A DNA stretch of 36,544 nt from Candidatus Poribacteria bacterium. Lineage in GTDB: Bacteria > Poribacteria > WGA-4E > WGA-3G. Shown piece by piece: positions 16,437 to 24,060 of the stretch. Below the pieces are notes generated by a model that was not told the origin of the DNA, did not search any database, and saw nothing but the letters and a program-made list of their open reading frames with translations. The translations under genes were made by a program, and so were the position numbers. The stretch lies in contig PYJC01000158.1 in NCBI GenBank assembly GCA_003635255.1, positions 1 through 36,544 on the forward strand. The letters run 5' to 3'. Every line of letters begins with the position of its first letter. Position 1 is the stretch's first letter.

Positions 16437-18332
16437 ATGAATACGCTTATTATTGCGGTTTTGAGCTTCGTCGGTTTCATCGTTGCCTATCATACATACG
16501 GCAAGTGGTTAGCGAGAAAGATTTTCGGATTAGATGCCCAAGCAACGGTTCCGAGTCAAGAACTGAAAGATGATGTCGATTACGTCCCGACGAAAAAAGA
16601 GGTCATCTTCGGGCATCATTTCACGAGCATTGCTGGCACGGGGCCCATCGTTGGACCCGCGATTGCCGTTTTTTGGGGTTGGTTGCCGGCATTGCTGTGG
16701 GTTGTCCTCGGATCTATTTTCATAGGTGCTGTTCACGACTTTGGCGCGCTTGTTGTTTCCCTACGCAACCGAGGACAGAGCGTCGGAGAGGTCGCAGGCA
16801 GAATGATCGGACCCCGCGCCAAATTTCTCTTCCTTTTCGTACTCTTCATGGGGTTGACGATTGTCCTTGCTATCTTCGGTTTAGTCATCGCCCTGATTTT
16901 CTCCTACTACCCGGAATCTGTATTATCGGTTTGGGTAGAAATCCCACTCGCTATCGCTATCGGTATCTGGATTTATCGCAGAGGTGGTAACATTCTCATC
17001 CCATCTATCGTCGCGCTCGGTATCATGTACATCGGGATGGGGGTTGGTGCCTACCTTCTACCGATTGATTTGAGTCAAATATTCGGTATCCCCTTACTGG
17101 GGCAAACTTACTTGAACGTTGTGGTTGTCTGGACATTGGTGCTTTTTGTCTACTGCTTTATCGCCTCAGTGCTGCCCGTCTGGACGCTTCTGCAACCGCG
17201 TGATTTCATCAACAGTCACGAACTCGTATTGGCACTGCTCCTATTGGTGCTAGGACTCGCTGTTGCAGGCTTCACAGGCAAGGCAGACCTCGTAGCATCT
17301 GCTCCCGCTGTCGCATCAGACATCCCGCCCGATGCGCCACCGATCTGGCCCTTCCTCTTTATTACGATTGCCTGCGGTGCTGTCAGCGGTTTCCACTGTA
17401 TGGTGAGTTCCGGTACATCGAGTAAACAGGTTGAATCCGAGAGTGATGCGCAATATGTAGGCTATGGTGCAATGTTGCTTGAAGGTGGCCTCGCTGTGAT
17501 TGTGATTCTCGCTTGCTGTGCTGGCATCGGAATGGGGATTTTCAACCGCACTGGTACCGGTGCAAACTACAGATTTGAACCCATCGTTCAAGCAGAAAGC
17601 ACTGTACCTATCACCGACCAAGAGGCATGGAGAACCCGTTATGCGACTTCCGAAACAGTGACAAATACTGATGGTACAACAAGCGTGATTGGCGGTTGGG
17701 CAAGTCATAATCTCAAGGCAAAGGTGAGTGCGTTTGTGGATGGTGGTGGGAATTTTCTCGCTTCTCTCGGTATCCCACTCAAGATGGGCATTGCGATTAT
17801 GGCTGTGCTTGTTGCGAGTTTTGCTGCCACAACGCTTGATACAGCGACACGACTGCAGCGGTACGTTATCCACGAACTTGCCCTAACCGCCAACATCAAG
17901 CCGTTGCAGAATCGTTACATCGCTACTGCGTTCGCGTTAGTGCTTGCTGCGGCTGTCGCCTTGCTGCAGGGACCGAATGGACCCGGCAGTGGAGGTTTAA
18001 CGCTCTGGCCCCTCTTCGGTGCAACGAATCAACTCCTCGCGGGATTAGCCTTTATGGTGATCGTCTTTTATCTTCTACGCCGTAACAAACCGATCTGGTT
18101 TGCTTTCCTCCCGATGGTTGTCATGCTCATTATGCCTGCGTGGGCAATGCTGCACCAGATGTTCAACCCAGAGACTGGATGGCTTTTCACTGGTAAATAC
18201 CTGCTTTTCGGATTTGGGATCGTCGTAGAAGCGTTGCAGATTTGGATGGTTGCTGAAGGGGTCATCGCATGGCAAAACGCGCGTGGAAATTACCCAGAAC
18301 TCCCACCGTTGGAAAGCGTTGCTGCTGATTAA
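16437..18332 (+). CDS. cstA: CstA-family carbon-starvation / pyruvate transporter
   Basis: 631 residues with about 14-16 hydrophobic segments. The family hallmark is the N-terminal block FGHHFTSIAGTGPIVGPAIA followed by WGWLPALLWVVLGSIFIGAVHDF; SLRNRGQSVGEVAG and FHCMVSSGTSSKQ are also typical. CstA proteins import peptides or pyruvate across the inner membrane. There is a hydrophilic insert at about residues 380-425 (YRFEPIVQAESTVPITD) between membrane segments. AAGG lies 12 bases before the ATG, after a leader hairpin at 16371-16420. No BtsS/BtsR-type sensor is nearby. It follows xylA by 187 bases on the same strand. Confidence 0.93.
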   Translation: MNTLIIAVLSFVGFIVAYHTYGKWLARKIFGLDAQATVPSQELKDDVDYVPTKKEVIFGHHFTSIAGTGPIVGPAIAVFWGWLPALLWVVLGSIFIGAVHDFGALVVSLRNRGQSVGEVAGRMIGPRAKFLFLFVLFMGLTIVLAIFGLVIALIFSYYPESVLSVWVEIPLAIAIGIWIYRRGGNILIPSIVALGIMYIGMGVGAYLLPIDLSQIFGIPLLGQTYLNVVVVWTLVLFVYCFIASVLPVWTLLQPRDFINSHELVLALLLLVLGLAVAGFTGKADLVASAPAVASDIPPDAPPIWPFLFITIACGAVSGFHCMVSSGTSSKQVESESDAQYVGYGAMLLEGGLAVIVILACCAGIGMGIFNRTGTGANYRFEPIVQAESTVPITDQEAWRTRYATSETVTNTDGTTSVIGGWASHNLKAKVSAFVDGGGNFLASLGIPLKMGIAIMAVLVASFAATTLDTATRLQRYVIHELALTANIKPLQNRYIATAFALVLAAAVALLQGPNGPGSGGLTLWPLFGATNQLLAGLAFMVIVFYLLRRNKPIWFAFLPMVVMLIMPAWAMLHQMFNPETGWLFTGKYLLFGFGIVVEALQIWMVAEGVIAWQNARGNYPELPPLESVAAD

Positions 18333-18404
18333 TTAAAAGACATGGACATAGACATTGAAAACTCAGTGTAGGACGAAACCACCAAACCGCAGGAGAAGAT
18401 CACA

Positions 18405-18743
18405 ATGAACGGAACAAATAGACAGCATAGATTAGAACAATTGCGACTCCACGAGGCGGAAGGGAGTTTGACAGAACAAGAACATGAAGAGCTTTTAAGT
18501 ATCTTCGCTGAGTTAGATGCTGAGGAAGCGGAAGCATTGAAACCAGGGAAGGAAAAGAGTCAACAGTTACAGGAAGAGAAAACCGCACTTGAAAAAACTG
18601 CTTTGCAATTACAAGATATTGTTACTGAACACAAGCAACTGCTAACCGATGCTCGCGCATATCTGACGCAACTCCAATCAAAACGCGCCTTACTTGCCGA
18701 TAAGTATTATCGCCTCACCGGTCAAAACCTCTCACAAGGATAA
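18405..18743 (+). CDS. Small coiled-coil protein, partner of the HNH gene
   Basis: 112 residues, no signal peptide or membrane segment. Residues 5-40 are charged and helical (RLEQLRLHEAEGSLTEQEHE), and residues about 50-100 form a likely coiled coil rich in Gln, Glu, Lys and Leu, ending ALLADKYYRLTGQ. CAGGAG lies about six bases before the ATG. The HNH gene starts 18 bases after its stop, so the two are almost certainly co-transcribed. I recall similar small coiled-coil proteins beside related HNH genes in other bacteria, but have not checked this. A structural or inhibitory partner role is speculation; no function assigned. Confidence 0.8.
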   Translation: MNGTNRQHRLEQLRLHEAEGSLTEQEHEELLSIFAELDAEEAEALKPGKEKSQQLQEEKTALEKTALQLQDIVTEHKQLLTDARAYLTQLQSKRALLADKYYRLTGQNLSQG

Positions 18744-18761
18744 TCGAAACGAAGTGACAAA

Positions 18762-19568
18762 ATGGATGCATCACAGCGAGAGAGGGTCCGCCAGCGTTAT
18801 GCATACAGTTGTGGATATTGTAGTGTTCATGAATCAGATGTCGGTGCAACATTAACAGTAGATCACCACCACCCGACAGCCCACGGAGGCACAAACGATG
18901 ATGAGAACCTCGTTTATTGTTGTCCCCGATGCAATGAACATAAAGGCGCATATTGGCACGAGGTTCAAATTCCATACATTCGCTTACTCCATCCACTTGA
19001 AGACGATCTAACCTTGCATCTTCGTGAACAACAGAACAGTGATCTTATTAGCGAAACTGCCGAAGGAACATTTTACATTCAACGCTTACGTTTGAATCGC
19101 CCTCAACTCATTGAACACCGTCGTCGTAAACATGCAGATCAAAAAACGCATAATGAGGTTTTTGCTTCCGGAATTATTTCAGTGGGTCACTTCGCTTTTG
19201 GGCTTATCTCAGTCGGTAATTTCTCTTTTGGCGTGATTTCCATCGGGATGTTCTGCTCTTGTGGCATTATATCTATAGGCGTTATGTTCTCTGTTGGTAT
19301 TATCGCAATTGGATATTCACATGCTTATGGGGTCATCGCTATCGCTATAGGGAGCAAAAAGCCTTTTGAAAAAAGCACATACGTGAACGGAAAGGCTTTC
19401 GGGGTGATTGCAATCGGACGGCAGACACACGGGGTTTATTCGCTGTCTTATGGAGAGGAAGGCGAAGGCGTTTATCAGTTTTCACCGAAACGTCAAGCCC
19501 CAGAGGCTGTTGCACTCTTTACACGCTGGTTCAAGAAATTCAAAGGCGCGTTTGTCTCGTCTTCGTAA
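18762..19568 (+). CDS. HNH endonuclease fused to glycine-periodic repeat domain
   Basis: 268 residues. The N-terminal ~65 residues form an HNH nuclease with its zinc site: Cys17-x2-Cys20 and Cys54-x2-Cys57, and the catalytic HNH set in DHHHPTAHGG (34-43), Asn49 and His60 (CPRCNEHKG). Residues 65-125 include HPLEDDLTLHLR and EGTFYIQRLRLNRPQLIEHR, the usual extension of this HNH subtype. Residues 137-238 are unusual: about eight repeats of roughly 10 residues with the pattern G-[IVL]-I-[SA]-[IV]-G-x3-[FYA], for example GIISVGHFAF, GLISVGNFSF and GVIAIGRQTH. They look like a beta-solenoid or a membrane-associating sheet. The cleavage target is unknown. It sits directly after the coiled-coil gene. 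Confidence 0.85.
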   Translation: MDASQRERVRQRYAYSCGYCSVHESDVGATLTVDHHHPTAHGGTNDDENLVYCCPRCNEHKGAYWHEVQIPYIRLLHPLEDDLTLHLREQQNSDLISETAEGTFYIQRLRLNRPQLIEHRRRKHADQKTHNEVFASGIISVGHFAFGLISVGNFSFGVISIGMFCSCGIISIGVMFSVGIIAIGYSHAYGVIAIAIGSKKPFEKSTYVNGKAFGVIAIGRQTHGVYSLSYGEEGEGVYQFSPKRQAPEAVALFTRWFKKFKGAFVSSS

Positions 19569-19602
19569 AATGAGATTTTACAGCATTTTGGAGATTAGTG
19601 AA

Positions 19603-19722
19603 ATGGATAAACCTTACATAACTGTCCAGCGCGATAATTACACATTAACGGTCTACTGTGGAATCACACCTCTGGATTCCGACAAATGCTCACCAAACCA
19701 AGTAAGTACCCGCTGCCAATAG
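19603..19722 (+). pseudogene. Possible truncated gene remnant between HNH and S9 peptidase genes
   Basis: An ATG at 19603 with GGAG nine bases upstream opens a 39-codon frame whose first ~21 residues (MDKPYITVQRDNYTLTVYCG) read like a normal protein start. Its second half overlaps, antisense, the tail of the S9 peptidase gene and looks like non-coding shadow. It could be the 5' stump of a gene lost by deletion, or a chance ORF. Confidence 0.25.
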
Positions 19723-21923
19723 TCAACCACATTCGGATAACGTCCTTGTTGTGGTGTATGCCCTTCATCCTCATATCGTGCTAAAACTGCCTTTTTGCCG
19801 AGTCTACGTAAACCGGAGAACATTTCCCCTGCCTGCGGGACAGCATAGTCGTCTAATGCGCCAACAATCAATAATAAGGGTGTTTCCACCTTGTCAAGGA
19901 AAAAGATGGGGGAGTTTTCAATATATCGTTCTCGGAATTCCCAAAGGGAACCCCCCATTTTGCCCTGACTCCTCTCCGCCCAAGTGATCCAAGGGCTATC
20001 TCCACCTTCTGTTAAATATCCATAGACACTAATCAAATTGCTAACCGAGGCACTACTGACAGCAGCCGCGAACCGAGACGTTTGCGTAATCAATGTATTG
20101 ACACAGTACCCTCCGTAACTGTGCCCCATCACTCCTAAACGTTTAGCATCAGCAATTCCCATGTCAACTACTGCATCTATACCAGAGAGAACACACTCGG
20201 TTAATTCCTGAATCGGTGCGTTGGTTTCCATAGGGGTATCTGGGAGAAAGACAACGTAACCTTGCTTCGTAAGCAGAAAATTATGTCCCGTACCATCTGT
20301 TCCGAAATCGTTGCCCCTGTGTGATAGAAAAGAACCACCATAAACCTGTGTGATTAACGGGTAACTCTGTCCTTCAACATAGTCTGCGGGGAACAACAAT
20401 GCGCCCCTTAACTGTTTTCCAACGGGCGTCTGCCAAGTAATACTCTGAGAAGTACCGAGAGGTGCCTTTTCAATGCCGGAATTTAGGCGGGTAAGTTGTC
20501 TTGGGTTTTGAAAGTCGGCATCCGCTATCCACATCTCGGACGGATGGCTTATATCTTCAACACTATAGAAAATATCACCCGTCTGAGGTGCAACATCCAT
20601 ATTTCCCTTCCTATTATACACCCGCGTTTCTTCAACCAACCTCGTGATTTTCCGAGTTTTCAGGTTGATGCGATGAAGCCCATGTTCTGTCCCCCTCAAT
20701 GTCTGAACGGACACCGACTCAGTATTGTCTGGTGACCAAACGGTATCTGCTTCAGCTTGTCGAACAAGCCGAACAGCACGTCGGTCAAATCCATCTGTTA
20801 GTTTTTCAATGACTCGACTGGCGACCTTAATGCGCCAAAGATGCCCTTGGGCAAGACAGAACAGATGTTGGCTATCTGAGCTCCATAAAGGCGGGTGTGA
20901 ACTGTTTGCCAGTTCAACATCGGTATTCTGAGTGAGGTTTACTTGACTACCATCAACCGTCGAAATGAGAAAAAGTTCCGGTTTTGATGCTTCGGTTGAG
21001 AGGGGATACCCCTCTGTTGTATAAGCAATATAGCGACCATCTGGAGACCAACTAAACAAAAGTCCATGGAACTTAAGTGAATCCGCAATCAACTTTGGCG
21101 GAGTGCCATCAAGCGGAAAAAGATAAAACTCGTTCACCCCTTGAGCGTTTTCTAATTTCTCAAATCCCCGAAAGTTCACAACCCCGACAGTTGTACCATC
21201 AGGTGAAAGACGAAGACCAAATGGATGGAATCCTTGCGCTAACGTCTGGACTTCACCCGTTGCGACTGTTATCACGCCTACATCTGAGCGAAACCAATGT
21301 CCCCACGAGGGCCACCATAGTTCAGATTCACCTTCGGGGTTTTCTTTACTTATAGGTGTTTCTTTAGGAGCACAACTCGCAAAGACTTTAACAGATACCG
21401 CTTCTCTGTCTGGCAATGTTTCTTCGATCACCTCTGTTTCCGGTTGCAGCTTGACAACGATACGCGTTCCATCAGGTGTCCAGAGCGGCGGTGGACCGCT
21501 CTGCGAAAACGGTCGAATTGTGCCCTCACTCGCGAGTCGCGGCTCATTTTCGCCCCTTTCCCATACCCATAGCTGTGCCTTCCCATGCTTATCCGAATAA
21601 AAAGCCAGTTTCTCTCCATCCGGTGACCATGCAGGTCTATAACTTGTCCCCCAATTCGGTGTGAGATTTCGTGATTCTTCGTTCTTAACAGTAACAAGCC
21701 AAATTTCACTTCCTTCAAACCCCTTGTTCAAACCTGTTGGTAGGAAACGTTCAGATATCCTCCTTGCTTGATGTCTACGATAATTCTGAACAACAACAGC
21801 AAGCTGATTGCCATCGGGTGAAGCAGCAATTGAATGAGAACGAGAAAGAAGTTCTAAGCAAAGAATATCATTAATACTTTCCATCATATGGGTATACTTC
21901 AACATTCCATCCTTGTCTATCAA
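19653..21923 (-). CDS. S9-family prolyl oligopeptidase / acylaminoacyl-peptidase-like protein
   Basis: 756 residues. The N-terminal ~480 residues form a beta-propeller with recurring 'W(S/T)PDG' blades (SPDG at 35, 100, 240 and 293). The C-terminal alpha/beta hydrolase holds the nucleophile Ser602 in GHSYGGY, the acid Asp691/692 in GALDDYAVP and His722 in DEGHTPQQ, the S9 catalytic triad. Such enzymes cut short peptides or N-acylated peptides. No signal peptide is seen, so it is probably cytoplasmic. The longest frame uses a TTG at 21923; ATG codons at 21905, 21887 and 21884 are alternatives. It lies 10 bases after the unknown gene at 21934-22263 in one leftward cluster. Confidence 0.85.
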   Translation of the reverse strand: MIDKDGMLKYTHMMESINDILCLELLSRSHSIAASPDGNQLAVVVQNYRRHQARRISERFLPTGLNKGFEGSEIWLVTVKNEESRNLTPNWGTSYRPAWSPDGEKLAFYSDKHGKAQLWVWERGENEPRLASEGTIRPFSQSGPPPLWTPDGTRIVVKLQPETEVIEETLPDREAVSVKVFASCAPKETPISKENPEGESELWWPSWGHWFRSDVGVITVATGEVQTLAQGFHPFGLRLSPDGTTVGVVNFRGFEKLENAQGVNEFYLFPLDGTPPKLIADSLKFHGLLFSWSPDGRYIAYTTEGYPLSTEASKPELFLISTVDGSQVNLTQNTDVELANSSHPPLWSSDSQHLFCLAQGHLWRIKVASRVIEKLTDGFDRRAVRLVRQAEADTVWSPDNTESVSVQTLRGTEHGLHRINLKTRKITRLVEETRVYNRKGNMDVAPQTGDIFYSVEDISHPSEMWIADADFQNPRQLTRLNSGIEKAPLGTSQSITWQTPVGKQLRGALLFPADYVEGQSYPLITQVYGGSFLSHRGNDFGTDGTGHNFLLTKQGYVVFLPDTPMETNAPIQELTECVLSGIDAVVDMGIADAKRLGVMGHSYGGYCVNTLITQTSRFAAAVSSASVSNLISVYGYLTEGGDSPWITWAERSQGKMGGSLWEFRERYIENSPIFFLDKVETPLLLIVGALDDYAVPQAGEMFSGLRRLGKKAVLARYEDEGHTPQQGRYPNVVDYWQRVLTWFGEHLSESRGVIPQ

Positions 21924-21933
21924 ATCAAATTCT

Positions 21934-22263
21934 CTAACCCGGTGAGAAATCCGTAATAGCTGTCAATTCCGATTCTGCTATCAAGAGCGGCATACCTCGT
22001 AACACGCCGCGGTTTGGGGTACATATAAGATAGGTCATCGACTCAAGTATCGCAACCACAAGTTCTTTGTTACGCGGATCCGGTTTCCCTACCTCCACAT
22101 AATAGTCTTCACCATGTTTCTGATAAGCAATACTGAAAATACGCCGATCTGAGACATCCCAGTCCAGCGTCTCTTCCGCAAATTTCTTGACGGATTCCCA
22201 GACTTCTTCTGCTTGGGCATCGTCTTTCGCTTTAGGGATAAAAAATTTTGTTTCTGTCGTCAT
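21934..22263 (-). CDS. Conserved-looking protein of unknown function, 109 residues
   Basis: A soluble, mixed alpha/beta-looking protein starting MTTETKFFIPKAKDDAQAEE, with a central segment RRIFSIAYQKHGEDYYVEVGKP and a C-terminal TPNRGVLRGMPLLIAESELT. I do not recognise the family. AGAGGA lies about six bases before the ATG, so the start is well supported. It sits between the toxin-antitoxin pair and the S9 peptidase in the same direction, with 79 and 10 base gaps. No cysteine pairs, metal motifs or membrane segments point to a function. Confidence 0.7.
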   Translation of the reverse strand: MTTETKFFIPKAKDDAQAEEVWESVKKFAEETLDWDVSDRRIFSIAYQKHGEDYYVEVGKPDPRNKELVVAILESMTYLICTPNRGVLRGMPLLIAESELTAITDFSPG

Positions 22264-22342
22264 CTTGATTCCTCTCGAAAATCATCTGGTACAGAGAACA
22301 TTGTGATTTAGAAATTCTGAAGTGATAGCACCTATCCATCAG

Positions 22343-22690
22343 CTAGGCGGCTACTTTTTCGGAAAAGTAGCGATCTAACAATTCTTCCAAATCAAACAGA
22401 GAACCGTTTAAATGGACAGGATCAATTGTTAATTCTGTTGCCTCAAGGGCGAGATCATCTAACAATTCTGAGGTAATAACAGTATTGTCTATATCAAACA
22501 GATAGTGATTCAACTGCACAAGATCTGTGTTCATTTTGTCCACAAATGTTAGACCCTTTCGATTCGACGCTTTAATGTGGTCCTCAATTCGCGATGCAAG
22601 CAGCCGCTTTCGCGTGCATTCCAGAACTTCCTCAAAGATACCCTCCTCTTTAAGAAAATCATCAAAATCCCCACCATCATACTTATTCAT
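22343..22690 (-). CDS. HTH-like antitoxin of a HigBA-type pair (divergent)
   Basis: 115 residues. The N-terminus 'DFLKEEGIFEEVLECTRKRLLASRIEDHIK' resembles the lead-in of XRE-type antitoxins that partner HigB/Gp49-like toxins, and VDKMNTDLVQLNHYLFDIDNT resembles their helix-turn-helix (usual form ARRM.TSR.QL.R.L...NT). The match is weak, so DNA binding is inferred. AGGAGG lies seven bases before the ATG. The gene starts 11 bases after the toxin stop, in toxin-first order as in higBA. A 9-base hairpin (22350-22371) falls inside its last codons. Confidence 0.65.
   Translation of the reverse strand: MNKYDGGDFDDFLKEEGIFEEVLECTRKRLLASRIEDHIKASNRKGLTFVDKMNTDLVQLNHYLFDIDNTVITSELLDDLALEATELTIDPVHLNGSLFDLEELLDRYFSEKVAA
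22350..22371 (-). other. Hairpin in the last codons of the antitoxin-like gene
   Basis: GCTACTTTT (22350-22358) pairs perfectly with AAAAGTAGC (22363-22371), loop TCGG. In leftward RNA it overlaps the final codons, about 8 codons before the stop. There is no U-tract, so it is more likely a stability or processing element than a terminator, if anything. Confidence 0.3.
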
Positions 22691-22701
22691 GCATAGTCCT
22701 C

Positions 22702-23046
22702 CTATTTTGCCATAGATTTCTGCGTTGCCGTGCTATACTCAAATCTGTCTGTGATATCCTTTGAGATTTTTTGATAAAACCGTGTAGCAGTAATTTTATT
22801 ATCACTAATGGTGAATAATACCCTCGCAGTACGTCTGCTGCTGAGTTGGCTACGAACCTCCCATAAATAGGGTTCTACTTTTCTCACAAGGGGCATACCT
22901 AAGGGCCAGCGAAATTGCACAAAGTGTATATCTCTACCTATTGATTTTCTATCCACCTCATCAAGCCCTTTGAGCCACTCTCGTACAGGCACCCGCCCTG
23001 AATCAGTACCAAAAAAAGAAACTCTAAGTAAAGGTTCACCATTCAT
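22702..23046 (-). CDS. HigB/Gp49-like (RelE-superfamily) toxin
   Basis: 114 residues. The middle part matches the DUF891/Gp49-HigB family pattern: VREWLKGLDEVDRKSIGRDI, 'VQFRWPLGMPLVRKVEPYLWEVRSQLSSRRTARVLFT', which is the conserved core (PLG.P..RK....LWE.R). The C-terminus, usually LHGFIKKT, is divergent (TRFYQKISKDITDRFE). Family members cut mRNA on the ribosome and are held by a downstream antitoxin, here 22343-22690. The ribosome site is weak. A small palindrome CTGATA/TATCAG lies at 23145-23160 upstream. The pair may be a degraded or specialised TA module. Confidence 0.78.
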   Translation of the reverse strand: MNGEPLLRVSFFGTDSGRVPVREWLKGLDEVDRKSIGRDIHFVQFRWPLGMPLVRKVEPYLWEVRSQLSSRRTARVLFTISDNKITATRFYQKISKDITDRFEYSTATQKSMAK

Positions 23047-23184
23047 AAGAAATAACGAAAGTTTGGATAAGTCAACTTAACACAAATTCAAATCTGGATA
23101 TAAAATCAAGTGCTTCCCATTTCAAAGTATCGTAATTAACTTCACTGATAAGTATATCAGATTAGAAACGATTTTTCAAAACAA

Positions 23185-23211
23185 AACGGGTGGATTTTGT
23201 ATCCACCCGTT
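23185..23211 (-). terminator. Rho-independent terminator of the M16/isochorismatase operon
   Basis: An 11-base perfect stem (23185-23195 with 23201-23211) has a five-base loop. Read leftward it is followed by TTGTTTTG, a U-rich tail. It lies 70 bases beyond the stop of the gene at 23281-24060, the last in that leftward operon. The rest of the 23047-23280 gap is AT-rich without a gene. Confidence 0.7.
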
Positions 23212-23280
23212 GTTGGTTCAATAGAAAATTTACTAACTACATTTCATTTCCATAAAAGCCTAATATTGTGTGGAAATACC

Positions 23281-24060
23281 TTATGCTGGAAGCCCCTTAA
23301 CAGCCGCAAAGAAATCTGCATTTGATGCGCTGAATCCGTACTGCTGTTCTACCTCTCGGATGGAGATTTCTGTTGTGAAGAGATTATCGTAGGTATCTGG
23401 GAACTCCACACCCGTCGTGGCATCTCGGAACAAAATGATGTTATAGCCGTATCTCGACATAGAACGGATCCCGTAATCCCTGCCTAACACGCACCAATTC
23501 GTTGCGAAACCGGCGAAGAGTAGATGTAAGATACGCCGCTCCTCCAAAAGTTCATGCAACTGCTGTCCAGTTGCAATAACAAATTCTTCCGGTCTTACAT
23601 CAACTGCAGGGGAGACAGCGAGTTGTGAAGCAAGTTTGTCCCAATGGATACCGATCCCCGGCGGTTGACTACGAGGTCCACGGTAAACGGCGTAGTCCCC
23701 TTCACGACTTCGGAAATCGGAGGGCGGCCACGCCGAAGGTGTAGACGGTTCAGGCGGTTTGTGCCGATCAAGCTGAGGATATTGCGCCGCTACTGACGGA
23801 GAAGGGGCATGCACAATCGTCAAACCCGCTTGCCGCGCGGCATTTATCACAGGTACAACGCACTCCTTCGTTATCTGTGCTGCGCGTTCTATCCAACTCT
23901 CAATGAAATGCACGTTCCATAAATCGACGAGGACCAAAGCGGTCTCCTCAACTGGCAACGGCATCTCAAACTCGCGACGGATAAACGCCGTTTCACGACA
24001 CGGCACATCTGCTGGCGTGCTATCCTGAAAGTAACGGACACGTAAATCTAAGGTTTTCAT
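23281..24060 (-). CDS. Isochorismatase-family cysteine hydrolase, lysine apparently missing
   Basis: 259 residues. The catalytic Asp46 is in ALVLVDLWNVHF and the nucleophile Cys190 in GFATNWCVLGRDYGIRSM, as in isochorismatase/nicotinamidase-like hydrolases. The usual third residue, a Lys in the strand before it (normally vi.K..ysaF), is not found: the segment reads EEFVIATGQQLHELLEERRI and looks shortened by several residues. The enzyme may use another residue or be inactive. The long N-terminal lead (residues 1-37) is unusual. It overlaps the upstream M16 gene by four bases and so is the third gene of that operon. Confidence 0.82.
   Translation of the reverse strand: MKTLDLRVRYFQDSTPADVPCRETAFIRREFEMPLPVEETALVLVDLWNVHFIESWIERAAQITKECVVPVINAARQAGLTIVHAPSPSVAAQYPQLDRHKPPEPSTPSAWPPSDFRSREGDYAVYRGPRSQPPGIGIHWDKLASQLAVSPAVDVRPEEFVIATGQQLHELLEERRILHLLFAGFATNWCVLGRDYGIRSMSRYGYNIILFRDATTGVEFPDTYDNLFTTEISIREVEQQYGFSASNADFFAAVKGLPA

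Noticed and set aside
17316..17873. Leftward 185-codon ORF
   Set aside because: Antisense to cstA, no ribosome site and no protein-like features.
23145..23160. CTGATA-AGTA-TATCAG palindrome as the toxin-antitoxin operator
   Set aside because: It is about 100 bases from the toxin start, short, and not near a recognisable promoter.
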